DNA of 12,919 bases, taken from assembly GCA_017453705.1 (NCBI GenBank), contig JAFTEK010000077.1, positions 1 through 12,919 of the forward strand. Reading direction: 5' to 3'. Source of the DNA: Treponema sp. Its GTDB lineage: Bacteria > Spirochaetota > Spirochaetia > Treponematales > Treponemataceae. Under the pieces are notes generated by a model that saw nothing but the letters and a program-made list of their open reading frames with translations, was not told the origin of the DNA and did no database searches. The position numbers and the translations under genes are program-made. Numbering within the stretch: the first letter of the stretch is position 1; each line of letters starts with the position of its first letter. Of the stretch, positions 1 through 5,956 are shown in pieces.

Positions 1-429
1 CCCAATGCAACGCCCTTGCATTTCTAAATGCAGCAGGGCTGTCAGGCTGTCACACACCAGCGTGTCACAGTCTATGTAGAGGAGCCTTCCCTGCATATCA
101 GGAAGCAAGTCTGACAGAAAAAGCCTTGCAAAAGTGGTCTTGCCATTGGGTACGCAGCCGTAGCTTTTGATCCTGTCCCCCACGGACTCCAAGAGGGGAG
201 CCGCAGGAATAAAGCTGACTTCCCGCTTTTCCCCATACGAGCCAACAAGATTCTCCAAGATTGCCCTGCTAGCTGCACTTATGCCGTCGTCCAAGACGTA
301 TATATGTATTTCCTTAAAGCCCCGGTTTTTGTCCAGCAGGGACATAATCGAGACACCCATCACGGGAACGTAATTTTCATCGGAGGCGTATGCTACTTGA
401 AGAATGTCTGAAGGGGAGGAAAAAGACAT
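1..429 (-). CDS. Family 8 glycosyltransferase, N-terminal fragment (3' end beyond window)
   Basis: Seen: an open frame read leftward from an ATG at 429 with no stop to base 1, giving 143 residues. It opens with a GT8-type nucleotide-sugar-binding strand (VAYASDENYVPVMGVSIMSL, about residues 12-31). It continues with the IYVLDDGIS strand and ends with RLLYIDCDTLV, in which D120-C121-D122 is the DxD motif that holds the metal and UDP-sugar. Known: GT8 enzymes (LgtC/GspA/WaaJ-like) are retaining transferases that move glucose or galactose from UDP-sugars to lipid-linked or surface glycans in the cytoplasm. The acceptor cannot be inferred. A typical GT8 domain is about 250-300 residues, so roughly half is missing. 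The start is supported by a promoter that places transcription at or next to this ATG. No Shine-Dalgarno lies in the usual place. The gene is divergent from the pentapeptide-repeat gene. Confidence 0.85.
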   Translation of the reverse strand, partial: MSFSSPSDILQVAYASDENYVPVMGVSIMSLLDKNRGFKEIHIYVLDDGISAASRAILENLVGSYGEKREVSFIPAAPLLESVGDRIKSYGCVPNGKTTFARLFLSDLLPDMQGRLLYIDCDTLVCDSLTALLHLEMQGRCIG

Positions 430-465
430 TGCCACATTCTATCCCATTTGACTAAATGTTTTCAA
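430..465 (-). promoter_or_regulatory. Sigma-70-like promoter of the GT8 gene, predicted leaderless
   Basis: Reading leftward, TTGAAA (465-460) is followed by 18 bases, then TAGAAT (441-436), then 6 bases (GTGGCA), then the ATG at 429. A start 6-8 bases after the -10 box falls on or beside the A of the start codon. There is no purine-rich ribosome site in the gap. This is inference from box matches (4/6 or better at both boxes) and spacing; no experimental start is known to me. Confidence 0.5.
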
Positions 466-482
466 TAGCTTACAGTATGGGC
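448..482 (+). promoter_or_regulatory. Sigma-70-like promoter of the pentapeptide-repeat gene, predicted leaderless
   Basis: TTGACT (448-453), a 17-base spacer, TACAGT (471-476), then 6 bases to an ATG at 483. The -35 matches consensus at 5/6 and the -10 at 4/6. The boxes interlock with those of the divergent GT8 promoter: each -35 lies inside the other promoter's spacer. An alternative pair, TTGCCA (429-434) and CTAAAT (452-457), also has a 17-base spacer but would start transcription near 464. Both options lie downstream of the ATG at 456, so that codon is unlikely to be the start. Confidence 0.45.
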
Positions 483-1166
483 ATGTACCTCTACAACCCC
501 TGCCTGTATCCAGGCTGCAAAAAGCTGGCAATATCATCCTTTGACGACAAGGGGGAACTTGCCGATGTCCCCGGCTACTGTCTGGAGCACCAGAAGAACC
601 TTCAGGAGATGCGCGATAAGCTCCATGAATACATAATGACCCATGACAAGATAGTAGGACTTAACGCGCCCGGCCTTACGGTAACAGACATGGACTTGAG
701 CGGGAAAAAATTCTACGGTTGCAATATGCAGCACTGCACTTTCACAAACGTGAACGCAAATTCCCTCCGCATACGTATGTGCATGTTCGATTTTTCCACC
801 ATGACCGACTGCAATTTGATTGGATGCAACATACAGTTCTCATCCCTGTCAGGTGCCAAGCTCGTCCACGCCCTTTTTACAGGCAGTGACTTTATCCACA
901 ACAACTTTAACGGAGTCACCGCCTACCAATGCAGTTTTGATGACAGCGACCTGTACAACACCCGGTTCATAAAGGCAGTTCTCATAAACACCTCGATGAT
1001 GAACTGCAACATGAAAAAAGCCGTGTTCTACGGGTCTGTAAGGGACGGTGTGTCCTTCAAGATGTCCAACACAGGTGAAGCCTTGTTTGACCGCGACAAG
1101 GGCGGGCTTATGGGAGATGCCGACGGTATGCTGGATGACGGGCTTGAGCGAAAGAGGGGTCTATGA
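483..1166 (+). CDS. Pentapeptide-repeat protein with N-terminal Cys/His cluster
   Basis: Seen: 227 residues from the ATG at 483. Residues 1-40 hold a candidate zinc site, C7-x4-C12 and C33-x2-H36 (PCLYPGC ... GYCLEH). A short, probably helical segment follows. From about residue 70 to 184 come roughly 23 consecutive five-residue units with the hydrophobic residue in the middle (for example CNLIG, SDFIH, SDLYN, CNMKK). Known: such repeats fold as a right-handed square beta-helix, and functions are diverse (DNA mimics, scaffolds). This one is rich in Cys, Asn and Met. The tail is acidic and glycine-rich. The frame also has an ATG at 456, giving 9 more residues, and one at 477. I prefer 483 because the promoter -10 ends 6 bases before it. 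The stop overlaps the next gene's start (ATGA), so the two are translationally coupled. The function is not recognised. Confidence 0.8.
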   Translation: MYLYNPCLYPGCKKLAISSFDDKGELADVPGYCLEHQKNLQEMRDKLHEYIMTHDKIVGLNAPGLTVTDMDLSGKKFYGCNMQHCTFTNVNANSLRIRMCMFDFSTMTDCNLIGCNIQFSSLSGAKLVHALFTGSDFIHNNFNGVTAYQCSFDDSDLYNTRFIKAVLINTSMMNCNMKKAVFYGSVRDGVSFKMSNTGEALFDRDKGGLMGDADGMLDDGLERKRGL

Positions 1167-1741
1167 AAATCTACTTCAACCTGTGTCTGGAAGGTTTTAC
1201 CAACTGCTATGTGGTCGTGAACGATGACCCCAAGGTTATGGAAGCCCTCATCATAGACCCCGGCAAAATAAGCAGCGAGATAATAAACCAGATTGAGCGG
1301 GGGCGTTATGAGCTGACCGCGGTTCTTATTACCCACAACCACACTAACCACGTAAAGGGGCTTTCCACCCTAAAGAAGATTTATTCCCCTTACGTCTATG
1401 CCGCAGACTATGATGTTGGAGGGGGAAAGTCCGTCGTCCTGAGGGGCAACGGCGAAATGGAAGTGGCGGGGCTCAACGTTAAGTATTACTCCGTTCCAGG
1501 GCACAGCTCGGACAGCATGGTGTACAGGATAGGCAATGTCCTTTTCACAGGCGACACGCTTACATCTGGAATCATCGGGGAGACGACAAGCAAGTATTCC
1601 AACAGGCTTTTGATGGACAATATAATAGAAAAGATTTACTCCCAGGCGGATGCCACCGTACTGATGCCGGGGCACGGGCCGCCTTCAACGATAGGGGGCG
1701 AAAAGCAGTTCAACCTGGATATTCCTTACCAGTTGAATTAG
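1163..1741 (+). CDS. Metallo-beta-lactamase-fold hydrolase with HxHxNH variant motif
   Basis: Seen: 192 residues, a small glyoxalase-II-like MBL fold. Motifs in order are T57-H-N-H-T-N-H63 (canonical THxHxDH), P112-G-H114, F128-T-G-D131 and P169-G-H171. All expected metal ligands are present except the Asp of the first motif, which is Asn62 (codon AAC). The N-terminal GFTNCYVVV segment and the IIDPG segment are typical of glyoxalase-II-like hydrolases. Known: that Asp normally binds the second metal, so this protein may be mononuclear, use a different metal, or be altered in activity. The start overlaps the previous stop by 4 bases and is preceded by AGAGGGG (1153-1159). The 3' end overlaps the convergent deacetylase gene by 32 bases. 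The substrate is unknown; thioester or phosphoester hydrolysis are both possible. Confidence 0.85.
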   Translation: MKIYFNLCLEGFTNCYVVVNDDPKVMEALIIDPGKISSEIINQIERGRYELTAVLITHNHTNHVKGLSTLKKIYSPYVYAADYDVGGGKSVVLRGNGEMEVAGLNVKYYSVPGHSSDSMVYRIGNVLFTGDTLTSGIIGETTSKYSNRLLMDNIIEKIYSQADATVLMPGHGPPSTIGGEKQFNLDIPYQLN

Positions 1742-2645
1742 CGAACTCTTCTTTGAGCACCGCCATTGACTTACATTCTTCCGCGCGGTCAGGGGAACAG
1801 CTGGCTTCCACAAAGCCCGGCTTCTGGTATTCGTCGCGAGAGGCTATTTCTTCCTGCGGCACCTGTCCGGGGTGGAACAAAAGCACAAGGGGTCGCCCCT
1901 TGCGTTCTGCCAGAGCCATAAGCTTGGGCAGGACAGGCCTCAGGTTCCCTTCCGTCATGGCACCGGTAAAGAAAACACCAGAAAGATATGTAGGCCTTAT
2001 GCCCAGTTTTTTAAGATGCCGCTTGACCCTGTGCGAAAGAAAGTTAAGGACTAGGCACTTTATGATATTCGCAAGCTTTATATGGGCGTAGATTTTGGGC
2101 GTGCTCAGATACGGGAAAAGGGGGTCTTCCGAGTTCCTGATGCAAGAAATGCGGCAGCCGTCCTTTTGCAAACTAGCCACCGCGTCCATCAGCGCATCAA
2201 AGAATACCGGGATATGATGGGGATGCTGGTGGCTGTCCAAGCTGACGGCCGTTTTATCAATGATTCCCGCGTCCAGGCAGCGGCGAACCTGGGCCTCGAT
2301 TTCCACGGCCAGCTGCCTGCGAATCCGCCCCCTCTTCCAGGGCAGGAAAGAATCAATGAATAAGGAAGCCCATGAGACACAAAAAAGCCCCCTGCCGTCC
2401 ACCAGATTTTTTACCTGTTCGGGTAAACTTACGGGGCGGCCTTCCATGACGTTTAGATGAACGGAGACTTTTGGCTTTATGGGAAAAGACGGAATGGCTT
2501 CCTTGTACAGGTCAACGCACTCACCAAAGCATGATATATTGCATATAACGCTCAGTGAGTCCACATTGCCCTGCTGACAGAGGCTTATAATGTCTTTTGA
2601 TGATGACAGGGCAAGGGCAAAGTCATCAGCATGGAAACTGACCAT
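1710..2645 (-). CDS. ChbG/YdjC-family carbohydrate deacetylase
   Basis: Seen: 311 residues with the family's landmarks. These are HADDFA (residues 5-10, containing the catalytic and metal Asp pair), VSVHLNVMEGRPV with H63, DSHQHPHH (137-144), and LLFHPG near the C-terminus. Known: the YdjC/ChbG fold is a distorted TIM barrel related to polysaccharide deacetylases. It removes N-acetyl groups from chito-oligosaccharides and similar sugars using a metal held by Asp and two His. There is no signal peptide, so it should be cytoplasmic. The start has an AAGGGGA ribosome site about 10 bases upstream and lies 20 bases after the decarboxylase stop, so the two genes form one unit. The substrate is unknown; an amino-sugar made inside the cell is plausible. 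The pairing with a decarboxylase does not explain itself. Confidence 0.85.
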   Translation of the reverse strand: MVSFHADDFALALSSSKDIISLCQQGNVDSLSVICNISCFGECVDLYKEAIPSFPIKPKVSVHLNVMEGRPVSLPEQVKNLVDGRGLFCVSWASLFIDSFLPWKRGRIRRQLAVEIEAQVRRCLDAGIIDKTAVSLDSHQHPHHIPVFFDALMDAVASLQKDGCRISCIRNSEDPLFPYLSTPKIYAHIKLANIIKCLVLNFLSHRVKRHLKKLGIRPTYLSGVFFTGAMTEGNLRPVLPKLMALAERKGRPLVLLFHPGQVPQEEIASRDEYQKPGFVEASCSPDRAEECKSMAVLKEEFANSTGKEYPG

Positions 2646-2665
2646 TCCAAGAGTCCCCTTGCCTC

Positions 2666-3838
2666 TTAGTCCATGTAGTATGTCTTAATGGGCGGAAAGC
2701 CATTGAAGGCGACGCTGGCGTAAGTAGAAGTATATGCCCCTGTGGAAAGCCAGTAGAGCCTGTCACCCGCCTTTAGGTTCACGGGAAGCCGGTACTTAAA
2801 GTCCTCGTACATTATATCCGCGCTGTCACAGGTGGGGCCGGCGAGGATTACCTCCCCCTCCTTGGCATCAGGCGCATCCTTGGAGCTGATGACCGGATAC
2901 TTGATGGACTCACCCATAGTTTCCACAAGGCCGTTGAATTTGCCAGCGTCCACGTAGACCCATCGCTGGAGGGCGGTGTTGTTCTTGCGGCTGATGAGGA
3001 TGACCTCGCTGGTCAGGATGCCGCAGTCTCCCACGAGAGACCTTCCCGGCTCAAGGATTATCTGGGGCATGTCGTCCCCGAAGTCCTCGCGAAGGTAGCG
3101 GGTTATCTCGGAGGCGTAGGTCCCAAGCTCGTTGGCAGGGCTTACATAGTGGGCAGGGAAGCCGCCCCCCATGTTTATCATGGAAAGGCGGATACCCTCC
3201 TCCTCTTCCAATGAAGAGAAAAGGTACAGGCTCTTTGCAATGGCATCGTTCCAAATTCCTATATCGCGCTGCTGGCTGCCCACGTGGAAGCTCACGCCGT
3301 AGGGGGTCAGCCCCATGTCCCGCGCCTGAACGATGAGGTCATAGGCCATGTCGGGGTGGCAGCCGAACTTGCGGCTGAGCGGCCAGTCCGCGGTGCTGGT
3401 GCTTTCTATGAGCATACGGACGTAGACCCGGCTCTTGGGGGCAAATTCAGCAATGTTCTTTAAATCTTCCTTGCTGTCCGTGGCGAACATGCGGACGCCC
3501 TTCTCGTAGAAATAGGCTATGTCGCTCGCCTTCTTTATCGTGTTGCCGTAGGACAGGCGGTCGGGGGAAACACCCAGCGAAAGAACCTCGTCCAGCTCGT
3601 AGCGGGAAGCAATGTCAAAGTTGGAGCCCATGTCCGCAAGCATTTTGATGATTTTCTCGCCCGGATTAGCCTTCACCGCATAATAAATCTGAGCATAAGG
3701 GAAGGAATCCTTTAGCTTTATGTAGTTGTGCTTGACCTGGTGCAAGTTGATGACGATGTTGGGGGTCTGCAAATCCTTTGAAAATTTCTGGAAAGCCTCC
3801 CAGTCAAAATCAGATACAAAGTCAGCGCGATTGTACAA
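2666..3838 (-). CDS. PLP-dependent ornithine/lysine decarboxylase (alanine-racemase fold, UUG start)
   Basis: Seen: 390 residues, full length for the eukaryotic-type ODC fold. The PLP-binding lysine is K56 in YAVKANP. YGNTIKK is at 97-103, FHVGSQQRD at 184-192, the glycine loop GGGFP at 224-228 and the phosphate loop EPGRS at 263-267. The catalytic cysteine is C337 in GPTCDSAD, and GAYT plus FNGFPP lie near the end. Known: this family includes the short Pseudomonas SpeC-like ODC and bifunctional L/ODC enzymes, which make putrescine or cadaverine as obligate dimers in the cytosol. Which amino acid is preferred cannot be read from sequence. The start is TTG at 3838: an in-frame TAA lies five codons upstream, there is no in-frame ATG before residue 66, and the Shine-Dalgarno AAGGCGG sits 7 bases upstream. 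It is the first gene of the unit with the deacetylase. Confidence 0.92.
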   Translation of the reverse strand: MYNRADFVSDFDWEAFQKFSKDLQTPNIVINLHQVKHNYIKLKDSFPYAQIYYAVKANPGEKIIKMLADMGSNFDIASRYELDEVLSLGVSPDRLSYGNTIKKASDIAYFYEKGVRMFATDSKEDLKNIAEFAPKSRVYVRMLIESTSTADWPLSRKFGCHPDMAYDLIVQARDMGLTPYGVSFHVGSQQRDIGIWNDAIAKSLYLFSSLEEEEGIRLSMINMGGGFPAHYVSPANELGTYASEITRYLREDFGDDMPQIILEPGRSLVGDCGILTSEVILISRKNNTALQRWVYVDAGKFNGLVETMGESIKYPVISSKDAPDAKEGEVILAGPTCDSADIMYEDFKYRLPVNLKAGDRLYWLSTGAYTSTYASVAFNGFPPIKTYYMD

Positions 3839-3845
3839 AGCATTA

Positions 3846-3852
3846 CCGCCTT
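3846..3852 (-). promoter_or_regulatory. Shine-Dalgarno that decides the UUG start of the decarboxylase
   Basis: AAGGCGG in the leftward direction, 7 bases before the TTG at 3838. An out-of-frame ATG (3843-3841) lies between the two and opens a frame of about 41 codons inside the gene, so two starts compete for one ribosome site. Confidence 0.55.
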
Positions 3853-3853
3853 A

Positions 3854-3867
3854 TCATAAAATTATGA
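3854..3867 (-). promoter_or_regulatory. Extended -10 and short palindrome upstream of the decarboxylase
   Basis: Leftward, TGTCATAAT is an extended -10 (TG, one base, CATAAT at 3866-3861) with only a weak -35 candidate, TTCAAT (3889-3884), 17 bases away. Transcription would begin near 3854, giving a leader of about 16 bases. The -10 is embedded in a perfect 6+2+6 palindrome, TCATAA-aa-TTATGA, which could be an operator or simply a by-product of an A/T-rich promoter. Confidence 0.35.
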
Positions 3868-3922
3868 CAGCTGGAACCACTGCATTGAAAGGGATAATAA
3901 TATAAAACGCCCTTGCTTGCAA

Positions 3923-3954
3923 GAAGTTTAAGCCAAAAACTTCCTTGAAGTTTA
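3923..3954. repeat. GAAGTTTA direct and inverted repeats overlapping the -35 of the polyphosphate unit
   Basis: GAAGTTTA occurs at 3923-3930 and again at 3947-3954, exactly 24 bases apart, with the inverse AAACTTC between them at 3937-3943. The second copy overlaps the TTGAAG -35 box (3945-3950). The two direct copies and the one inverse give two alternative perfect 7-bp dyads. This layout suits a regulator-binding site, but that is inference. Confidence 0.4.
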
Positions 3955-3980
3955 TCCGCCGCTAGACTATAATGGAAGCA
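3945..3980 (+). promoter_or_regulatory. Near-consensus sigma-70 promoter of the polyphosphate unit, predicted leaderless
   Basis: TTGAAG (3945-3950), 17 bases, a perfect TATAAT (3968-3973), then 7 bases to an ATG at 3981. The more upstream ATG at 3972 overlaps the -10 box itself and so cannot be in the transcript from this promoter. Transcription is predicted to begin at or beside 3981. Confidence 0.6.
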
Positions 3981-4409
3981 ATGGAATATCTCGTCCTTTT
4001 AGGCCTGGCTCTCTTCATCTTCTTTATGCTTCGCTTCATCGTAAGCTCCGACAGGGAGGACAAAAAAAACGCCCTCAAAAAGGCAAATGACGAAGCCCAG
4101 AAAAAGGCGGAATCCAGGGGTCTTCTCGTAAGCTGCCCCCTCTGCTCCAGCCCGCTTGCCAAAGGAGAGGACATCATCAGCAAAGTATACAGACCCATGA
4201 ACGTGCCAGACCAGCTGTGCACGATAGACGGATGCCCCCACTGCTTTCCCAGGCCGGAACCCGGACTAAAGCGCAAGTGCCCGGTCTGCGGAAAAGAGGT
4301 TCCTCTCAAGGAAGGGCATCTCAACGCCCGCCTGTTCAATTACGAGGACGGAAAAAAGCACGTGGTCGTCACAGGCTGCACTGAATGTAGCAAGGGGAAC
4401 AAAAAGTAA
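3981..4409 (+). CDS. Single-pass membrane protein with multiple CxxC zinc-ribbon motifs
   Basis: Seen: 142 residues. A hydrophobic helix (about residues 3-21, EYLVLLGLALFIFFMLRFIV) is followed by a charged Lys/Glu/Asp-rich stretch likely to form a short helix. A Cys-rich domain follows, with C52-P-L-C55, C80, C85-P-H-C88, C100-P-V-C103 and C133-T-E-C136. The paired CxxC motifs fit two zinc ribbons. The positive residues after the helix suggest a cytoplasmic C-terminal domain. I do not recognise a named family. The gene heads the unit with ppx and ppk: its TAA is 3 bases before the ppx ATG. A role in placing or sensing polyphosphate enzymes at the membrane is inference only. The start at 3981 is chosen over 3972 because the latter overlaps the -10 box. 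Confidence 0.75.
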   Translation: MEYLVLLGLALFIFFMLRFIVSSDREDKKNALKKANDEAQKKAESRGLLVSCPLCSSPLAKGEDIISKVYRPMNVPDQLCTIDGCPHCFPRPEPGLKRKCPVCGKEVPLKEGHLNARLFNYEDGKKHVVVTGCTECSKGNKK

Positions 4410-4412
4410 GAT

Positions 4413-5942
4413 ATGAGTAGCATAAAGGCTGTCATAGAAATTGGCTCCACGGGCATCCGTATGCTCGTCGCCGAGATGACCGATGACAAAAAGCGCAACA
4501 TACTGGACAGATCGGAATTCCCTGCCAACATAGGCCGGGATGTCTTCACCTCACGCTACATCAGCCGTGACACCCTGCTCAACGCCCAGCGCATACTGAA
4601 CCGCTTTGGGGAGCAGCTTTCCGCATGGGGGCTTACCAGAGAAGAAACCCTTGTCCTGGGTACAACAGCAGTCCGTGAAGCCCTGAACCGTGACCCCTTT
4701 GTGGACAGGATAAACATAAAGACCGGCTTTACCGTCCGTGTCATAGACGGAATAGAAGAGAACCGCCTTATGTACATTGCCGTGACCGAGTGCCTGAAAG
4801 AAGAAAGCTTTTCGGTCAGGCAGAGCAATTCTATCATCCTTGACGTTTCCGGCGGGGCGACCGAGATGATGCTCATGGAAAAGGGAAGCATCGTTGGTGC
4901 GCACTCGCTCAGGCTGGGTACGGTTATAATCGGCCAGCAGATTCACTCTATGACAGGCAACACTGACGACGCCATACGCTTTGTCACCGAGTTCATCAGC
5001 AACACCCGCGCGACGCTCAACGCCGAGATGAACTTGGACAAAGTTCAGCAGTTCATCGCACTGGGCAAGGACATGCAGATTGCCGCGATTTTCGCAGGTT
5101 ATTCCGTGTCCACATTCCTCTGGGAAATAGACAGGGACAGCTTTGACAAATTCGTTGACGAGGTGGTGCACTATTCCGAGGAAGAATGTGTCGCCAGATT
5201 CAAGATGAGCTATAACGAGGCCAAGACATTCCGCATCTCATTGCTCACCTACAGGCAGTTCATCTCACTGACAAACGTAAAGACAATAGTGGTTCCTGAG
5301 ACATCCATACGGGAAGGCGCGCTTATAGCAGGCACCCAGGATGGCGACGGGGGACTGCGCGATGAGTTCTCTGAGCAGATTGTCGCCAGCGCAAGAACCC
5401 TGCTCAGGAAATACAAGGGGGACGAGAAGCACACCGAGTACGTCCGCAAGGTAAGCTGCAGGATATTCGACGCGATGGAAGGAGAACTGGGGCTGGATGC
5501 CCACGCCAGGATGCTGCTGGAAGTCTCAGCCCTGCTGCACGACATCGGTATGTTCATCAGGCCGGAAGACCACAACCTGCACTCCTATTACATCATCAGG
5601 CACAGTGAGATATTCGGGCTAGGGGCAGACGAGATGAACCTTGTCGCCCTTATCTCCCTTTACCACAAGGGAAAGGTTTCCCCGCAAAACGAGGCGGAAG
5701 TAAAGATGCTCCCGCGTGCCAGCCGCCTTACGATACTGAAGCTCTGCTCCATACTTAGGGTGGCGGACTCCTTTGACCGCAGCCACAGGCAGAGGATCAA
5801 GGACTTCAGCATATCATTCTCCAAGGACAGCATCACATTCAGGATAAAAGGACACGATCACATGGGGCTGGAGAGGCTGGCACTGCAGGAAAAGTCTGAC
5901 CTGTTTGAGGACGTATTCGGCTACAAGGTCGTCTTGGTTTAA
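4413..5942 (+). CDS. ppx: Ppx/GppA-family exopolyphosphatase with C-terminal HD domain
   Basis: Seen: 509 residues, close to the length of E. coli Ppx. The N-terminal ASKHA domain begins AVIEIGSTGIRMLVAEM. The E115-E116-N-R-L motif matches the catalytic EEARL region. The second phosphate loop is D144-V-S-G-G-A-T-E151. The C-terminal half has an HD-type helical domain with LLHDIGMF (H376-D377) and a downstream HNLHSYYIIRHSE segment. Known: the family removes terminal phosphate from polyphosphate, or the 5' phosphate from pppGpp. Both phosphate loops deviate from the usual DxGSNS and DIGGGSTE: E9, T13, G14, S146 and A149 replace D, N, S, G and S. The catalytic acids D144 and E151 remain. A purine-rich AAGGGGA at 4392-4398 lies 14 bases upstream, rather far for a Shine-Dalgarno. 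The gene is 3 bases after the zinc-ribbon gene and 14 bases before ppk. GppA-like activity is the main alternative. Confidence 0.88.
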   Translation: MSSIKAVIEIGSTGIRMLVAEMTDDKKRNILDRSEFPANIGRDVFTSRYISRDTLLNAQRILNRFGEQLSAWGLTREETLVLGTTAVREALNRDPFVDRINIKTGFTVRVIDGIEENRLMYIAVTECLKEESFSVRQSNSIILDVSGGATEMMLMEKGSIVGAHSLRLGTVIIGQQIHSMTGNTDDAIRFVTEFISNTRATLNAEMNLDKVQQFIALGKDMQIAAIFAGYSVSTFLWEIDRDSFDKFVDEVVHYSEEECVARFKMSYNEAKTFRISLLTYRQFISLTNVKTIVVPETSIREGALIAGTQDGDGGLRDEFSEQIVASARTLLRKYKGDEKHTEYVRKVSCRIFDAMEGELGLDAHARMLLEVSALLHDIGMFIRPEDHNLHSYYIIRHSEIFGLGADEMNLVALISLYHKGKVSPQNEAEVKMLPRASRLTILKLCSILRVADSFDRSHRQRIKDFSISFSKDSITFRIKGHDHMGLERLALQEKSDLFEDVFGYKVVLV

Positions 5943-5948
5943 GGGAGG
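5941..5948 (+). promoter_or_regulatory. Shine-Dalgarno that sets the ppk start at 5957
   Basis: AAGGGAGG lies 8 bases before the ATG at 5957 and overlaps the ppx stop codon by two bases. An in-frame GTG at 5948 would add three residues, but it lies inside this site, so it is rejected as the start. Confidence 0.8.
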
Positions 5949-5956
5949 TGCTAGAT

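Noticed and set aside
456..482. Start of the pentapeptide protein at 456 or 477
   Set aside because: No ribosome site precedes either codon. The ATG at 456 overlaps the best promoter region, and 477 directly abuts the -10 box. It is kept as an alternative, because the promoter is predicted and not measured.
1028..1351. 107-codon antisense frame across the pentapeptide/MBL junction
   Set aside because: It spans two real genes on the other strand, has no family resemblance, and is low-complexity at its end.
4551..5171. 206-codon open frame antisense to ppx
   Set aside because: It lies entirely opposite a well-supported gene, shows no recognisable domain and has an unnatural composition. It is explained by codon bias of ppx.
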